Below, piece after piece: positions 7,651 to 15,097 of a stretch of 25,983 nucleotides of DNA (positions are counted from its first letter, which is position 1; the number at the start of each line of letters is the position of its first letter). The translations under genes and the position numbers were made by a program. The stretch is from assembly GCA_003218525.1 (NCBI GenBank), contig QHNU01000066.1, positions 1-25,983 of the forward strand. The letters run 5' to 3'. Below the pieces are notes generated by a model. The model did not search any database. It was not told the DNA's origin and saw only the letters and a program-made list of their open reading frames with translations. The DNA comes from Verrucomicrobiota bacterium (lineage in GTDB: Bacteria; Verrucomicrobiota; Verrucomicrobiia; Chthoniobacterales; UBA10450).

Positions 7651-8613
7651 ATGGCCAAAGTCTCTGTGTCGGCTCCAACTTCCTCGCCCGCGGCGTCTCC
7701 CGCCGCACCCAATATTTTCTTTCGACTCCGCTATAGCCCATTTCTGACCCAGATGGTCGTGATCCGGCGCTGTAATTTGTCATGTGGATATTGCTCCGAG
7801 TATGACAAATCCAGCGACCCGGTGCCCGTGCAAGTGTTGGAGGACCGTCTGCGGAAACTCAAGGAGCTCGGTACATTTGGCATTTCTCTCACCGGTGGCG
7901 AACCCACATTGCACCCGGATCTTCCCCACCTTATTCGCACCTGCCGTGAGCTTCGCTTTTACCGTACCAGCATGATCACCAATGGTTTCTTTTTGCGCCC
8001 AGAAATGATTGAAACGCTCAACCAGGCTGGGCTGCAGAAAATGCAGATCTCCATTGACGGCGTTCACGCCAACGAAACGACGCAGAAGGTTCTGAATAAC
8101 CTCAAGAAACGTCTCCAGTGGCTTCGGGATCATGCCCGTTTTCCGGTGGTGATTAGCAGCGTCATCGGCGCTTGTCCTCCGGAAGAGGCCGAGGAGATTG
8201 TCTCTTTTGCGCTTAAGATGGGATTTTCTTCCCGCGTTCTCCTCGTGCATGATAGCCACGGTCAGATCAACCTGAACAGCCAGGAAATAAAGGTCTTCGA
8301 GAAGATCGTCGCTATGCTTCCGAGAAGGTGGCCGGAGCTCTCGAGCTACCGCAAACGCCTAATACGTGAGGGTTCCGCTCCGTTCAAGTGTCGTGCCGGG
8401 AGCCGCTATCTTTATGTTGATGAATACGGCAGGGTGAATTGGTGCTCACAAACCCGCGCCGTCTGGTCCAAGGCATTAATGGATTATACACATAATGATT
8501 TACGGGAGCAGTTTTACAGCTACAAACCTTGCCACGCGACCTGCACCCTAAATTGCTCGCGTTCGAATAGTTACTTCGACAACTGGCGCCGTCAGCCCGG
8601 TTTCAGTTCGTGA
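7651..8613 (+). CDS. radical SAM protein with SPASM-like C-terminal cysteines
   Basis: 320 residues from the ATG at 7651; an in-frame TTG eight codons earlier is less likely. The N-terminal radical SAM cluster motif is CNLSCGYC (C41, C45, C48), followed by the glycine-rich SAM-binding segment SLTGGEPTLHPD and a beta strand MQISIDG. The C-terminal region carries five more cysteines (C247, C265, C294, C298, C302) in the pattern C-x17-C-x28-C-x3-C-x3-C, which suggests a SPASM/twitch-like domain holding one auxiliary iron-sulfur cluster. The enzyme should generate a 5'-deoxyadenosyl radical in the cytoplasm. I do not recognise the subfamily or its substrate. It sits between two groups of lipid genes and may modify a sphingoid base, an acyl chain or the inositol head group, but the sequence does not show which. 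The HpnH-type hopanoid enzyme does not fit the C-terminal pattern. Confidence 0.82.
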   Translation: MAKVSVSAPTSSPAASPAAPNIFFRLRYSPFLTQMVVIRRCNLSCGYCSEYDKSSDPVPVQVLEDRLRKLKELGTFGISLTGGEPTLHPDLPHLIRTCRELRFYRTSMITNGFFLRPEMIETLNQAGLQKMQISIDGVHANETTQKVLNNLKKRLQWLRDHARFPVVISSVIGACPPEEAEEIVSFALKMGFSSRVLLVHDSHGQINLNSQEIKVFEKIVAMLPRRWPELSSYRKRLIREGSAPFKCRAGSRYLYVDEYGRVNWCSQTRAVWSKALMDYTHNDLREQFYSYKPCHATCTLNCSRSNSYFDNWRRQPGFSS

Positions 8614-8713
8614 CGAGCGAAATCTTCCCTCCGGCGTCTCGCAACTCGATTAGGCTCTATTCCGATCGCCGCGAAAACTCGCTGAGAACCTGCTCGACCT
8701 GCCCGTGAGCGAG

Positions 8714-9469
8714 TTACCTATTTAAAATTGCGCCAACGTGTTCCTCGGCGCGCTGCAGCATTTCGGGAGTGTCAACGTCCTGCCACCAGGCGTCTCCGAT
8801 GTCGACTCCGCGCACCTTATCTGCGCCGGCCATCAAGCGGACTCCATCAGTCAGACTGCAGTCACCGTTTCGCCTGGCGTGCTCGAGATAGCTAAAGATA
8901 TCGGCCGGGCAAACAAATAAGCCCGTATCAATCGCGTCATAACTGGCCAAATCCTTCCCCATTGCAATAATTCGATCACCCGAGGTCCGGACTTTCGTTG
9001 CATCCGTGAGATCGAAAATGGAATCGAGTTTGCGGTCGATTGCGAGATTGACTTGATCGGGAACGGCCGTGCAGAGGAGAAGATCGAGAATCGATTGATC
9101 AAATAAATGGTCGCTCATGATCAAAAGAAAAGGCGCCTCAACCTGATTGGCCGCGGCCAGCACCGAGATGCCGTTTTGTTTTTGCCAATCGCGATTCTCG
9201 ATGAAACAAACATCGACTTCGGCCGGAATCAGGGGGCGCACCCGGGCCTTAATCAGGTCACGCTGGAATCCAACGACCAAGTGAACCTTTTTGATCCCCG
9301 CGAAGGCCAGCGCTTCCAGCGCATATAAGATCAGCGGACGACCGAAAACTGGAACAAGGGGCTTTGGTAAATTCGTTCCGTCGGTGCGGAGCCGCGAACC
9401 GGACCCGGCCATGAGAATAACCGCCTCGGAAATACGCGGCGTTGAAGGGGGCCCGGAATAATTTGTCAT
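8714..9469 (-). CDS. CTP:inositol-1-phosphate cytidylyltransferase-like nucleotidyltransferase
   Basis: 251 residues, soluble. The intact nucleotidyltransferase signature is MAGSGSRL with LPKPLVPV (G22-R26, K36), a metal-binding aspartate in LIMSDH (D120), and a second acid in WWQDVDTPE near residue 231. The middle region, with SDHLFDQ, AIDRKLDS, DATKVR, MGKDLASYDAIDTG, matches what I remember of the IPCT domain of archaeal and hyperthermophile IPCT/DIPPS proteins much better than sugar-1-phosphate nucleotidyltransferases. IPCT makes CDP-inositol from inositol phosphate and CTP. That fits the inositol-phosphate synthase at 19174-20277 and the CDP-alcohol phosphotransferases nearby. Its ATG overlaps the stop of the SDR gene as TGATG, so it is translationally coupled as the last gene of a three-gene operon. 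A choline- or glycerol-phosphate cytidylyltransferase of the same fold is the main alternative. Confidence 0.8.
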   Translation of the reverse strand: MTNYSGPPSTPRISEAVILMAGSGSRLRTDGTNLPKPLVPVFGRPLILYALEALAFAGIKKVHLVVGFQRDLIKARVRPLIPAEVDVCFIENRDWQKQNGISVLAAANQVEAPFLLIMSDHLFDQSILDLLLCTAVPDQVNLAIDRKLDSIFDLTDATKVRTSGDRIIAMGKDLASYDAIDTGLFVCPADIFSYLEHARRNGDCSLTDGVRLMAGADKVRGVDIGDAWWQDVDTPEMLQRAEEHVGAILNR

Positions 9470-10269
9470 CAGAGGCGGTAGTATTTTCTTAGCCCCCAGA
9501 TACGGAGACGTTGCGGCAGAAATCGAAAAATCAACGGAGCCATGCGCGCCTGAAAAGCGCTGCCAACTGTTACGCGCGGAGCCGGACTTGCCTGCTCGAT
9601 CAATTTGACCACACGCTGCGCAACGAGGTTCGGTCCCGGCGCATTTTTCAGATTACGCTCAATGATTTCCCACGTCTGCGCGGTTTTAACCGAGTACAAT
9701 CCATCGTGATTGGATTTGGGGACGGCGTTGTTGAAGTTCGTACAAATATCGGCCGGCTGGAGGTCGATTAGGCGGATTCGCGATTGAGCTAACTCGACTT
9801 GCATCGACATGGTGAAGGCAGCGAGCGCGGCTTTGCCAGCGTTGTATGCGGCCATGAACGGAACCGGGAAGCGCTCCGCCAGGGAAGTGACATTGATGAT
9901 CAGGCCAGTTTCTCGCGGACGCATCGCGGAGAGAGCGAGTTGGATCACACGCGCCGGGGCGAAAAAGAGGATTTGAAACTGATCCGCCATCTCGGAGATC
10001 GACAAAAGTTCGGCGGCACCAAAGTGGCCGCTGCCGGCGTTGTTGATGACGACATCGAAGTGGCCGGCTTGGCGAAGTGCGCGCAGGAACACTCCATCAA
10101 TCTCGCTACTGTTCCGCAAATCAAGCTGAACTGGATGAAAATGTTCTTGCTGGGGGAGGCGCACGGGATCGCGGGCCGTTCCCCAGACCTCGTGACCGCA
10201 CCCCATCAGCACGCGCGCCGTAGCCAAACCGATTCCGGAACTCGCTCCGGTGAGAAAAACATGTTTCAT
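9469..10269 (-). CDS. short-chain dehydrogenase/reductase, candidate 3-ketosphinganine reductase
   Basis: 266 residues, classical SDR. Cofactor loop TGASSGIG (7-14), NNAG (75-78) and the catalytic triad S128, Y141, K145 in the YNAGK motif are all present. The frame stays open upstream to about 10794, but that extension overlaps the flippase gene and is Arg-rich antisense-like sequence. I therefore start at the ATG at 10269, which overlaps the flippase stop as TGATG. Classical SDRs include the eukaryotic 3-ketodihydrosphingosine reductase, which performs the NADPH-dependent step after SPT. No other oxidoreductase in the window can fill that step, so this is the best candidate. The family is too broad to be certain, and a sugar or fatty-aldehyde substrate remains possible. 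The gene is sandwiched between the flippase and the cytidylyltransferase in one coupled operon. Confidence 0.82.
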   Translation of the reverse strand: MKHVFLTGASSGIGLATARVLMGCGHEVWGTARDPVRLPQQEHFHPVQLDLRNSSEIDGVFLRALRQAGHFDVVINNAGSGHFGAAELLSISEMADQFQILFFAPARVIQLALSAMRPRETGLIINVTSLAERFPVPFMAAYNAGKAALAAFTMSMQVELAQSRIRLIDLQPADICTNFNNAVPKSNHDGLYSVKTAQTWEIIERNLKNAPGPNLVAQRVVKLIEQASPAPRVTVGSAFQARMAPLIFRFLPQRLRIWGLRKYYRL

Positions 10270-11795
10270 CAGGCCAAGTTGTTCGAGCGTCTGTGATGCA
10301 ACCATCCAGCGCCGAAGATCGCGAGGAATATCAGACCGGCGGTCAGTTGGCCGGCCACTCCGGGCAAAAGCAGACGGCAGGGCAGTGCCGGGATGAGGGC
10401 AACGATGGCCGTAAGGACAGGTGGACGGATGCTTCGCCAGGGGTTCCGCCATTCGAAGACGAAGCGAAGGACGAAGTAGCGCAGAACGCCTTGCATGACG
10501 TAGGGGATTAGAATGCCGAAGGCCGCGCCCATTACTCCAAAACGCGGAATCAGCCACAGGTTTGCGCCGACCGAGACAACGCAAGCAATCGAGGAATTGA
10601 GAAGGTTCAGACGCGGGCGCTGAACCATGATGACCGTCTCGCCTAACGAGACGAAGGCGGTCGTCGCACAGGCGATCCCCACGATGCCGAGCCAGGCAGC
10701 GCCCTGGCGGAAGGCGGGGCCGTAGATCATGAGTATTATTCCTCCGGAAAGCACCATCGCGCCGACTAGCGGCAGCAAGATCCAGAGCATCCATTGAGCG
10801 AGTCGCGCGTAAGTGTGCGCAGCGCGTTCCTGATCGCCTGTTACCGTCATTCCTGCGACAACGGGCGCGAAAATCGCGTTGAAAGCCTGATTGACCTTGC
10901 GCAGGCCGCTCGCGATATCGACAACCGCGCTATAAACACCCACCGTCGCCAGTGTGACCCCTGGAGCGCGGCCAGTAAACCATCCCAGCATGAAGACATC
11001 CAAACGCAAAATGAAAGTGTTAAGCAACTGGTAGGCGCAGATTGGAGCCGCGTAACTGAGCAAACCTTGTGCTTCACGGTAAAACGAGACTGCGCCGTGC
11101 CTCATGGGCACGTGCTTAAACAATCTTGAAGCGAGCATGACTGCGACAACGCCAGATGCCGCAGTTCCGACGATCGCCGCTACCTCTGGTGCGAAGTTTT
11201 TGAAGCCGATGGCAAGAGCAACCAACAGTGCGAGCGTCGTTGCCGTTGGCTCCGTCATGCCGCGCGAGTAAATGTCGTGCTTCATCACCTTCATCCCTCG
11301 CGAGATGGAAGTGCTCACGCGATACAAGGCGATGCCGGGCAGCGCGCAGAGAACGACGGCAAGCGCAGAAACCATTTCACGCGGTAAGCGAAGTTGGTCG
11401 CCAAACAAATGGATCGCGGCGATGACAATCGCGGCCGTCACTGCGGATTGGACCAGCGCCAGGAGGACGGCCAAACGAAACAGTACGCGGCTCCGGGCGT
11501 GATCACCGATCGCCTGCGACCGTGCGATAAATGTCGTGATGGCGTTGTCGAGGCCAAAGATGCCGATCTTGCTGATAAAGTCAGTCATCGCCCAGGCAAC
11601 CGCGAACGTGCCAAGGGCCGCGGGTCCCAGCAGCCGCGCCACCAGAAACGTGAAGACGCCACGGAAGTTCGATGCGAGGAGCGCAATCGTGTTGAAAAAG
11701 GCGCCGCGTTTTAGTTCCGCCCCTGTCTCATCGACACATGCTGGGGCGTCGGCAACCGGTGGCGGAACCTGCAGCGTGCTCTCAATCGTGGTCAT
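10269..11795 (-). CDS. MOP-superfamily lipid/oligosaccharide flippase (Wzx/MurJ-like)
   Basis: About 508 residues, almost entirely hydrophobic helices after an N-terminal hydrophilic tail of about 33 residues. It has the pattern of polysaccharide-biosynthesis flippases: an N-terminal GAFFNTIALLASNFRG helix, a LLGPAALGTFAVA loop after the first two helices, LPRE before the next helix and a repeated arrangement of 12-14 predicted spans. These proteins move lipid-linked glycans or lipids across the inner membrane. An upstream TTG at 11816 would add seven residues; I prefer the ATG at 11795. The stop overlaps the SDR start (TGATG). Being first in an operon with an inositol-phosphate cytidylyltransferase suggests the cargo may be an inositol phospholipid or its glycosylated form, which is inference. 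The promoter must lie in the roughly 95-bp gap to the divergent gene at 11891, which holds an AT-rich TTAAATTAA. Confidence 0.85.
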   Translation of the reverse strand: MTTIESTLQVPPPVADAPACVDETGAELKRGAFFNTIALLASNFRGVFTFLVARLLGPAALGTFAVAWAMTDFISKIGIFGLDNAITTFIARSQAIGDHARSRVLFRLAVLLALVQSAVTAAIVIAAIHLFGDQLRLPREMVSALAVVLCALPGIALYRVSTSISRGMKVMKHDIYSRGMTEPTATTLALLVALAIGFKNFAPEVAAIVGTAASGVVAVMLASRLFKHVPMRHGAVSFYREAQGLLSYAAPICAYQLLNTFILRLDVFMLGWFTGRAPGVTLATVGVYSAVVDIASGLRKVNQAFNAIFAPVVAGMTVTGDQERAAHTYARLAQWMLWILLPLVGAMVLSGGIILMIYGPAFRQGAAWLGIVGIACATTAFVSLGETVIMVQRPRLNLLNSSIACVVSVGANLWLIPRFGVMGAAFGILIPYVMQGVLRYFVLRFVFEWRNPWRSIRPPVLTAIVALIPALPCRLLLPGVAGQLTAGLIFLAIFGAGWLHHRRSNNLA

Positions 11796-11890
11796 TGATC
11801 TGGGCACGCGATCCAATCTTCGATGAAATAACGCTGGCTGTCACCGCGGCTTAAATTAACCTTCGCGGCCATATCGGCCCGACTAATCAC

Positions 11891-13189
11891 ATGAAGGCCC
11901 CTCTTCCGGCGTTGTTGATCCTCGCCGATTCTCAGGATGCACTGACCGATCTGTGCGGAATCTCGCTGCTGGAGCGATTGCGTCGCATCGTCCGAAAGCT
12001 CGGCTTTGGCGAAGCGATGATTTTGTCGAACTCGGTTGAATCCATGGCGACCCATGCGTGTAAATCATCGTGGCGCCGAGGAGAGGTCGCTTTGAAATTT
12101 CGTGAGCGCAAGACCCCGGAGGTCACTATCGGTGAGATTCTGGATTGCATTGGCGCCATGACACTGCCGCTTGACGGACGTGTTTTGATTGTCTCTGCGG
12201 GCTTTTATTGCGATGAGCGCCTGTTGTGCGTCCTGGCCGAAGCACAGACCGAGTCCGTTCTTATTGATTCCGATCCACCGTCGCTTACCAAGGCATTTTG
12301 GGAAAATTCGGACACTCATAGTTTCGGTCAGCTCTCTTGCGTTTTTCTGCTCTCGCGCGGGTGGCTGATCGGAAAAGATCCGGCCGTTTCGCTCAGGCAA
12401 GAGGTTGCTTCGGAGGCGATGAGCTGCCGGATCGTCTCCGTTGATGCTGCGAGACAGCCCGGCTACATCCCAAGTATGCGCAGAAATATTCGGCCGGTTT
12501 TCTTTCCGGCTCCTTCGCCGGAGCACCGCGCTCTGGCCGAACGGCTGCTGCGGGATGCGACGCAGAAACACGTCCTCGATTTCCCGGCAATCATACACGC
12601 ACCAATTGAAAATTGGCTTGTTTTGCACTTGTGCCGAACATCTATCGCGCCAAATCAGGTCACTTTTATGGCGGCGATGCTCGGGGTAGGCGTGACGCTG
12701 CTTTATGCTTTCGGATATCTCTGGGCTGGAGTGTTGCTCGCCCTGGTTTTCGGAGTTTGGGACGGTCTCGACGGCAAGTTGGCACGCTTGAAGGAGCAAA
12801 CCACCAAGCTCGGAAAAAGGGAACACGTCCTTGATTATTTAATTGAGATGTCGTGGTGGACCGCACTGGCCCACCGTTTTCAAGTCTCCGGTCAAGTTCG
12901 GCATGCCTACGTTTTCTTGCTTGCTTTCTTGGGCGCGGATTTCCTCGAACGTGTGGCGAGATGGTCGGCTGCGCTGCGACTTGGTCGAAAACTCGATGAT
13001 GCCTCTCGATTCGATCGACTTATGCGCTATGTCGCCGGTCGCCGCAACATTTATACATGGTTGTTCGCGTTTTGCCTCCTCATTGGAATGCCAGCACGGG
13101 GTTTCGTTTTGCTTTGCTGCTGGGGAATTGCGAGCAGCGCCGTCCATATCTTTCGTGCTATCCAAGTCCGCGAGAATGGCTCGCAATGA
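11891..13189 (+). CDS. degenerate nucleotidyltransferase-CDP-alcohol phosphotransferase fusion (paralogue 2)
   Basis: 432 residues, colinear with the protein at 6233-7525 (shared HAPIE...HLCRTSI, FPAPS, GRRNIY). The N-terminal nucleotidyltransferase-like half again lacks the glycine-rich loop and the PK lysine (ILADSQDALTDLCGIS), and here the metal-site GD is also lost (SAGFYCD). It is therefore more decayed than paralogue 1 and probably catalytically dead. The membrane CDP-alcohol phosphotransferase half has DGLDGKLAR (D291, D294) followed by GKREHVLDYLIE, the same three-residue-longer spacing and terminal Glu as paralogue 1. This shared feature defines a subfamily. The RBS at ATG 11891 is weak. 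It is divergent from the flippase operon, and its 3' end overlaps the ABC ATPase gene by 32 bp tail to tail. Like paralogue 1 it probably uses CDP-inositol; the two may differ in acceptor (ceramide versus diacylglycerol or archaetidyl-like lipid). That is inference. Confidence 0.78.
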   Translation: MKAPLPALLILADSQDALTDLCGISLLERLRRIVRKLGFGEAMILSNSVESMATHACKSSWRRGEVALKFRERKTPEVTIGEILDCIGAMTLPLDGRVLIVSAGFYCDERLLCVLAEAQTESVLIDSDPPSLTKAFWENSDTHSFGQLSCVFLLSRGWLIGKDPAVSLRQEVASEAMSCRIVSVDAARQPGYIPSMRRNIRPVFFPAPSPEHRALAERLLRDATQKHVLDFPAIIHAPIENWLVLHLCRTSIAPNQVTFMAAMLGVGVTLLYAFGYLWAGVLLALVFGVWDGLDGKLARLKEQTTKLGKREHVLDYLIEMSWWTALAHRFQVSGQVRHAYVFLLAFLGADFLERVARWSAALRLGRKLDDASRFDRLMRYVAGRRNIYTWLFAFCLLIGMPARGFVLLCCWGIASSAVHIFRAIQVRENGSQ

Positions 13190-13862
13190 TGCGGCCATCT
13201 TGCATCTCATGTATCCAATCGCAAGCTTCCGCGATCGCCGGATTGTGGGTGACCAGGAGCATGGCCATTTGGTTTTGATGGACAATGCTTTGCAAAAGCT
13301 CAAACGCGCGCCGCGAATTTTTTGTATCGAGGTTTCCTGTCGGTTCGTCCGCCAAGACGACCCGTGGATCATTGGCCAGGGCGCGCGCGATCGCGACGCG
13401 CTGCTGTTCACCGCCCGAGAGATGACGGCTTGCGCGTTGAAGTTTGTCGGAGAGACCAACAGCCTCAAGCAAGCCCGCGGCTCGATCGCGCATGGCTGTT
13501 TCGGGTAGTCGGCCCAGCCGCCGCATTGGGATCATCACATTTTCCTGGGCGGTAAAATCCTCCATCAAGAAATGAAACTGAAAGATAAAGCCGATGAATT
13601 CATTGCGTCTGCGGGCAAGTTGATCATCGGGCAAGTGTGAAACCGCTTCGGCTTCAAGCATGACAAAGCCGCCATCCGGATGATCCAGAAGTCCGAGGAT
13701 ATATAAGAGTGTGCTCTTTCCGCATCCTGACGGACCGACCACCGCATGAACACTTCCGGGCTCGACCTCGAGAGAGACTCCGCGCAACGCGTGGACCCGC
13801 GATTCGTCTTCCCCTAGATACCGCTCGATATCCTGGCAACTAAGAAAAGCGTCAGGCTTCAT
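13158..13862 (-). CDS. LolD/MacB-type ABC transporter ATPase
   Basis: 234 residues with every ABC motif: Walker A GPSGCGKST (43-51), Q-loop in FIFQFHFLMEDFTAQENV (Q95), signature LSGGEQQ (148-154), Walker B VVLADEP (168-174) and the switch histidine in LVTHN (H206). The Q-loop context FQFHFLMEDFTAQENVMIP is typical of LolD, the ATPase that powers extraction of lipoproteins from the inner membrane, but MacB-like ATPases are close relatives. The ATG overlaps the permease stop (ATGA), so the two are coupled. It is the last gene of a five-gene operon whose adaptor and TolC-like members indicate export of a lipid or lipophilic compound across the envelope. Confidence 0.92.
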   Translation of the reverse strand: MKPDAFLSCQDIERYLGEDESRVHALRGVSLEVEPGSVHAVVGPSGCGKSTLLYILGLLDHPDGGFVMLEAEAVSHLPDDQLARRRNEFIGFIFQFHFLMEDFTAQENVMIPMRRLGRLPETAMRDRAAGLLEAVGLSDKLQRASRHLSGGEQQRVAIARALANDPRVVLADEPTGNLDTKNSRRAFELLQSIVHQNQMAMLLVTHNPAIAEACDWIHEMQDGRIIASHSRGLG

Positions 13863-15097
13863 ACACTAGAGCCGCGCAAGGTCGTGACGGGCGGGAGTTG
13901 GGCCGCGCGCCGGGCCGGCACATAACTGGCAATAAAGACCGAGATCATCGCTAGCAATATGGCCCAGACATAGTGCCGCCAATCCCACGCGACCACGAAG
14001 TAGTCTGTCGAAAGCAAGCCGCGGAGATGAATCGGTATTTTCGATACGCCCCAGCTAAGGAATGCCCCCGCCATGCAACCGACCAATGATCCGACTGCAG
14101 CAATCATACCTCCTTGCCAAAGAAAGATCGCGCTGATATCGCGGCGTCGATACCCCATTGATCGAAGAATTGCGATCTCTTTCATCTTAGAAAGCACCGT
14201 CATGGTCAGGACATTGAAAATTCCGAAACCGGCCAGCAGGATCACCAGTGACACCGTAATCGCGGCGGATAATCGCAATGTTAGAAAAAGATGAAGCGTA
14301 GATGCCTCTCGCTCCTGCCAGCTGGCGGCATCGTGCTGAAAAAGGTTCTCGAAATGCTGGGCCAAGGCCGGTGCGCGGTCCGGATCTCGAAGCTTATAGA
14401 TGATGAGCGATGCCGCGTACGGCTTGCGCAGAAGCGTTTGCGCCACGCGTGCATGACAATACACGCGGGTAGAGTCGATGGCACCGACACCGCTTTTGGC
14501 AATTGCCGCCACACCAAAGCGCCGATATTGGGCGCCGGGCGAGAGCAATTGCACGGTATCGCCAACCTCCACATTCAGGGTCTCGGCCAAACGCGATCCC
14601 ACAATGACTGAATCCGGCCTATTGCGAAAATCGTACAGACTTCCGCCCGCAATTTGGTGGGCGAGGTCGGTCGTCTGGAGATGAAGGGCGGGATCGATGC
14701 CGTAAAGCTCGACCGTTGCATTCTCAAATCCTGAGCGCGCGCTGAGCGTGCCGCGCAGAACGGGCGAACAAGAGACGACATTGGAGAATTGACGGCTGAC
14801 CCGCATGATTTCGTTTGCGTTGGTGATTCCCTCGAAATATTGCCGATGCGCCACATTCGTATTCGAAGTTTTCGTCGGCACAATGGAGTTGATCTGACGC
14901 GGCTCGAAGCGCGAGCGAATGATGAGCGCACCATTGCTCCCCAGTGTCGAATCGATGAAATATTTGGCGAAACCCTGGGTTTGGGCTTGCATGCAAATGA
15001 AGAAGGCCACCCCGCAAACCACGCCGCTCAGACTGAGTAATAAAGCGCGTTTGCGATGCGCGAGAAAGCGCAGCGCAATGTAAAGCGGCGGTGTCAC
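13859..15097 (-). CDS. LolC/LolE-like ABC transporter permease (FtsX/MacB family)
   Basis: 412 residues. An N-terminal helix follows YIALRFLAHRKRALLLSL, the start typical of LolC/LolE. A large periplasmic domain follows (about 50-260), then the FtsX-type core with three helices near 270-300, 320-345 and 370-395 and the motif SKMKEIAILRSMGYRRRDI after the second helix. Type VII ABC permeases of this kind do not move substrate through the membrane but transmit force to the periplasm, extracting lipids or lipoproteins or driving efflux. The start is GTG, overlapping the adaptor stop as GTGA. Unlike true LolCDE, which has no TolC partner, this permease is encoded with a MacA-like adaptor and two TolC-like proteins. 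Its job is therefore probably envelope-spanning export. Confidence 0.9.
   Translation of the reverse strand: MTPPLYIALRFLAHRKRALLLSLSGVVCGVAFFICMQAQTQGFAKYFIDSTLGSNGALIIRSRFEPRQINSIVPTKTSNTNVAHRQYFEGITNANEIMRVSRQFSNVVSCSPVLRGTLSARSGFENATVELYGIDPALHLQTTDLAHQIAGGSLYDFRNRPDSVIVGSRLAETLNVEVGDTVQLLSPGAQYRRFGVAAIAKSGVGAIDSTRVYCHARVAQTLLRKPYAASLIIYKLRDPDRAPALAQHFENLFQHDAASWQEREASTLHLFLTLRLSAAITVSLVILLAGFGIFNVLTMTVLSKMKEIAILRSMGYRRRDISAIFLWQGGMIAAVGSLVGCMAGAFLSWGVSKIPIHLRGLLSTDYFVVAWDWRHYVWAILLAMISVFIASYVPARRAAQLPPVTTLRGSSV

Noticed and set aside
10270..10794. N-terminal extension of the SDR reading frame to 441 residues
   Set aside because: The extension lies wholly inside the flippase gene, is Arg/Pro-rich without homology to SDRs, and the TGATG junction gives a normal SDR start at 10269.
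12065..12826. Long reverse-strand open frame (253 codons)
   Set aside because: It is antisense to the second fusion enzyme, whose motifs are clear, and it has no recognisable domain or signal.
12843..13508. Forward open frame of 221 codons across the fusion-enzyme/ATPase junction
   Set aside because: It overlaps two well-supported genes in other frames and makes no recognisable protein.
13158..15097. A plain housekeeping LolCDE lipoprotein-release system
   Set aside because: There is only one permease, and it is coupled to an adaptor and two TolC-like proteins, which housekeeping Lol does not have.
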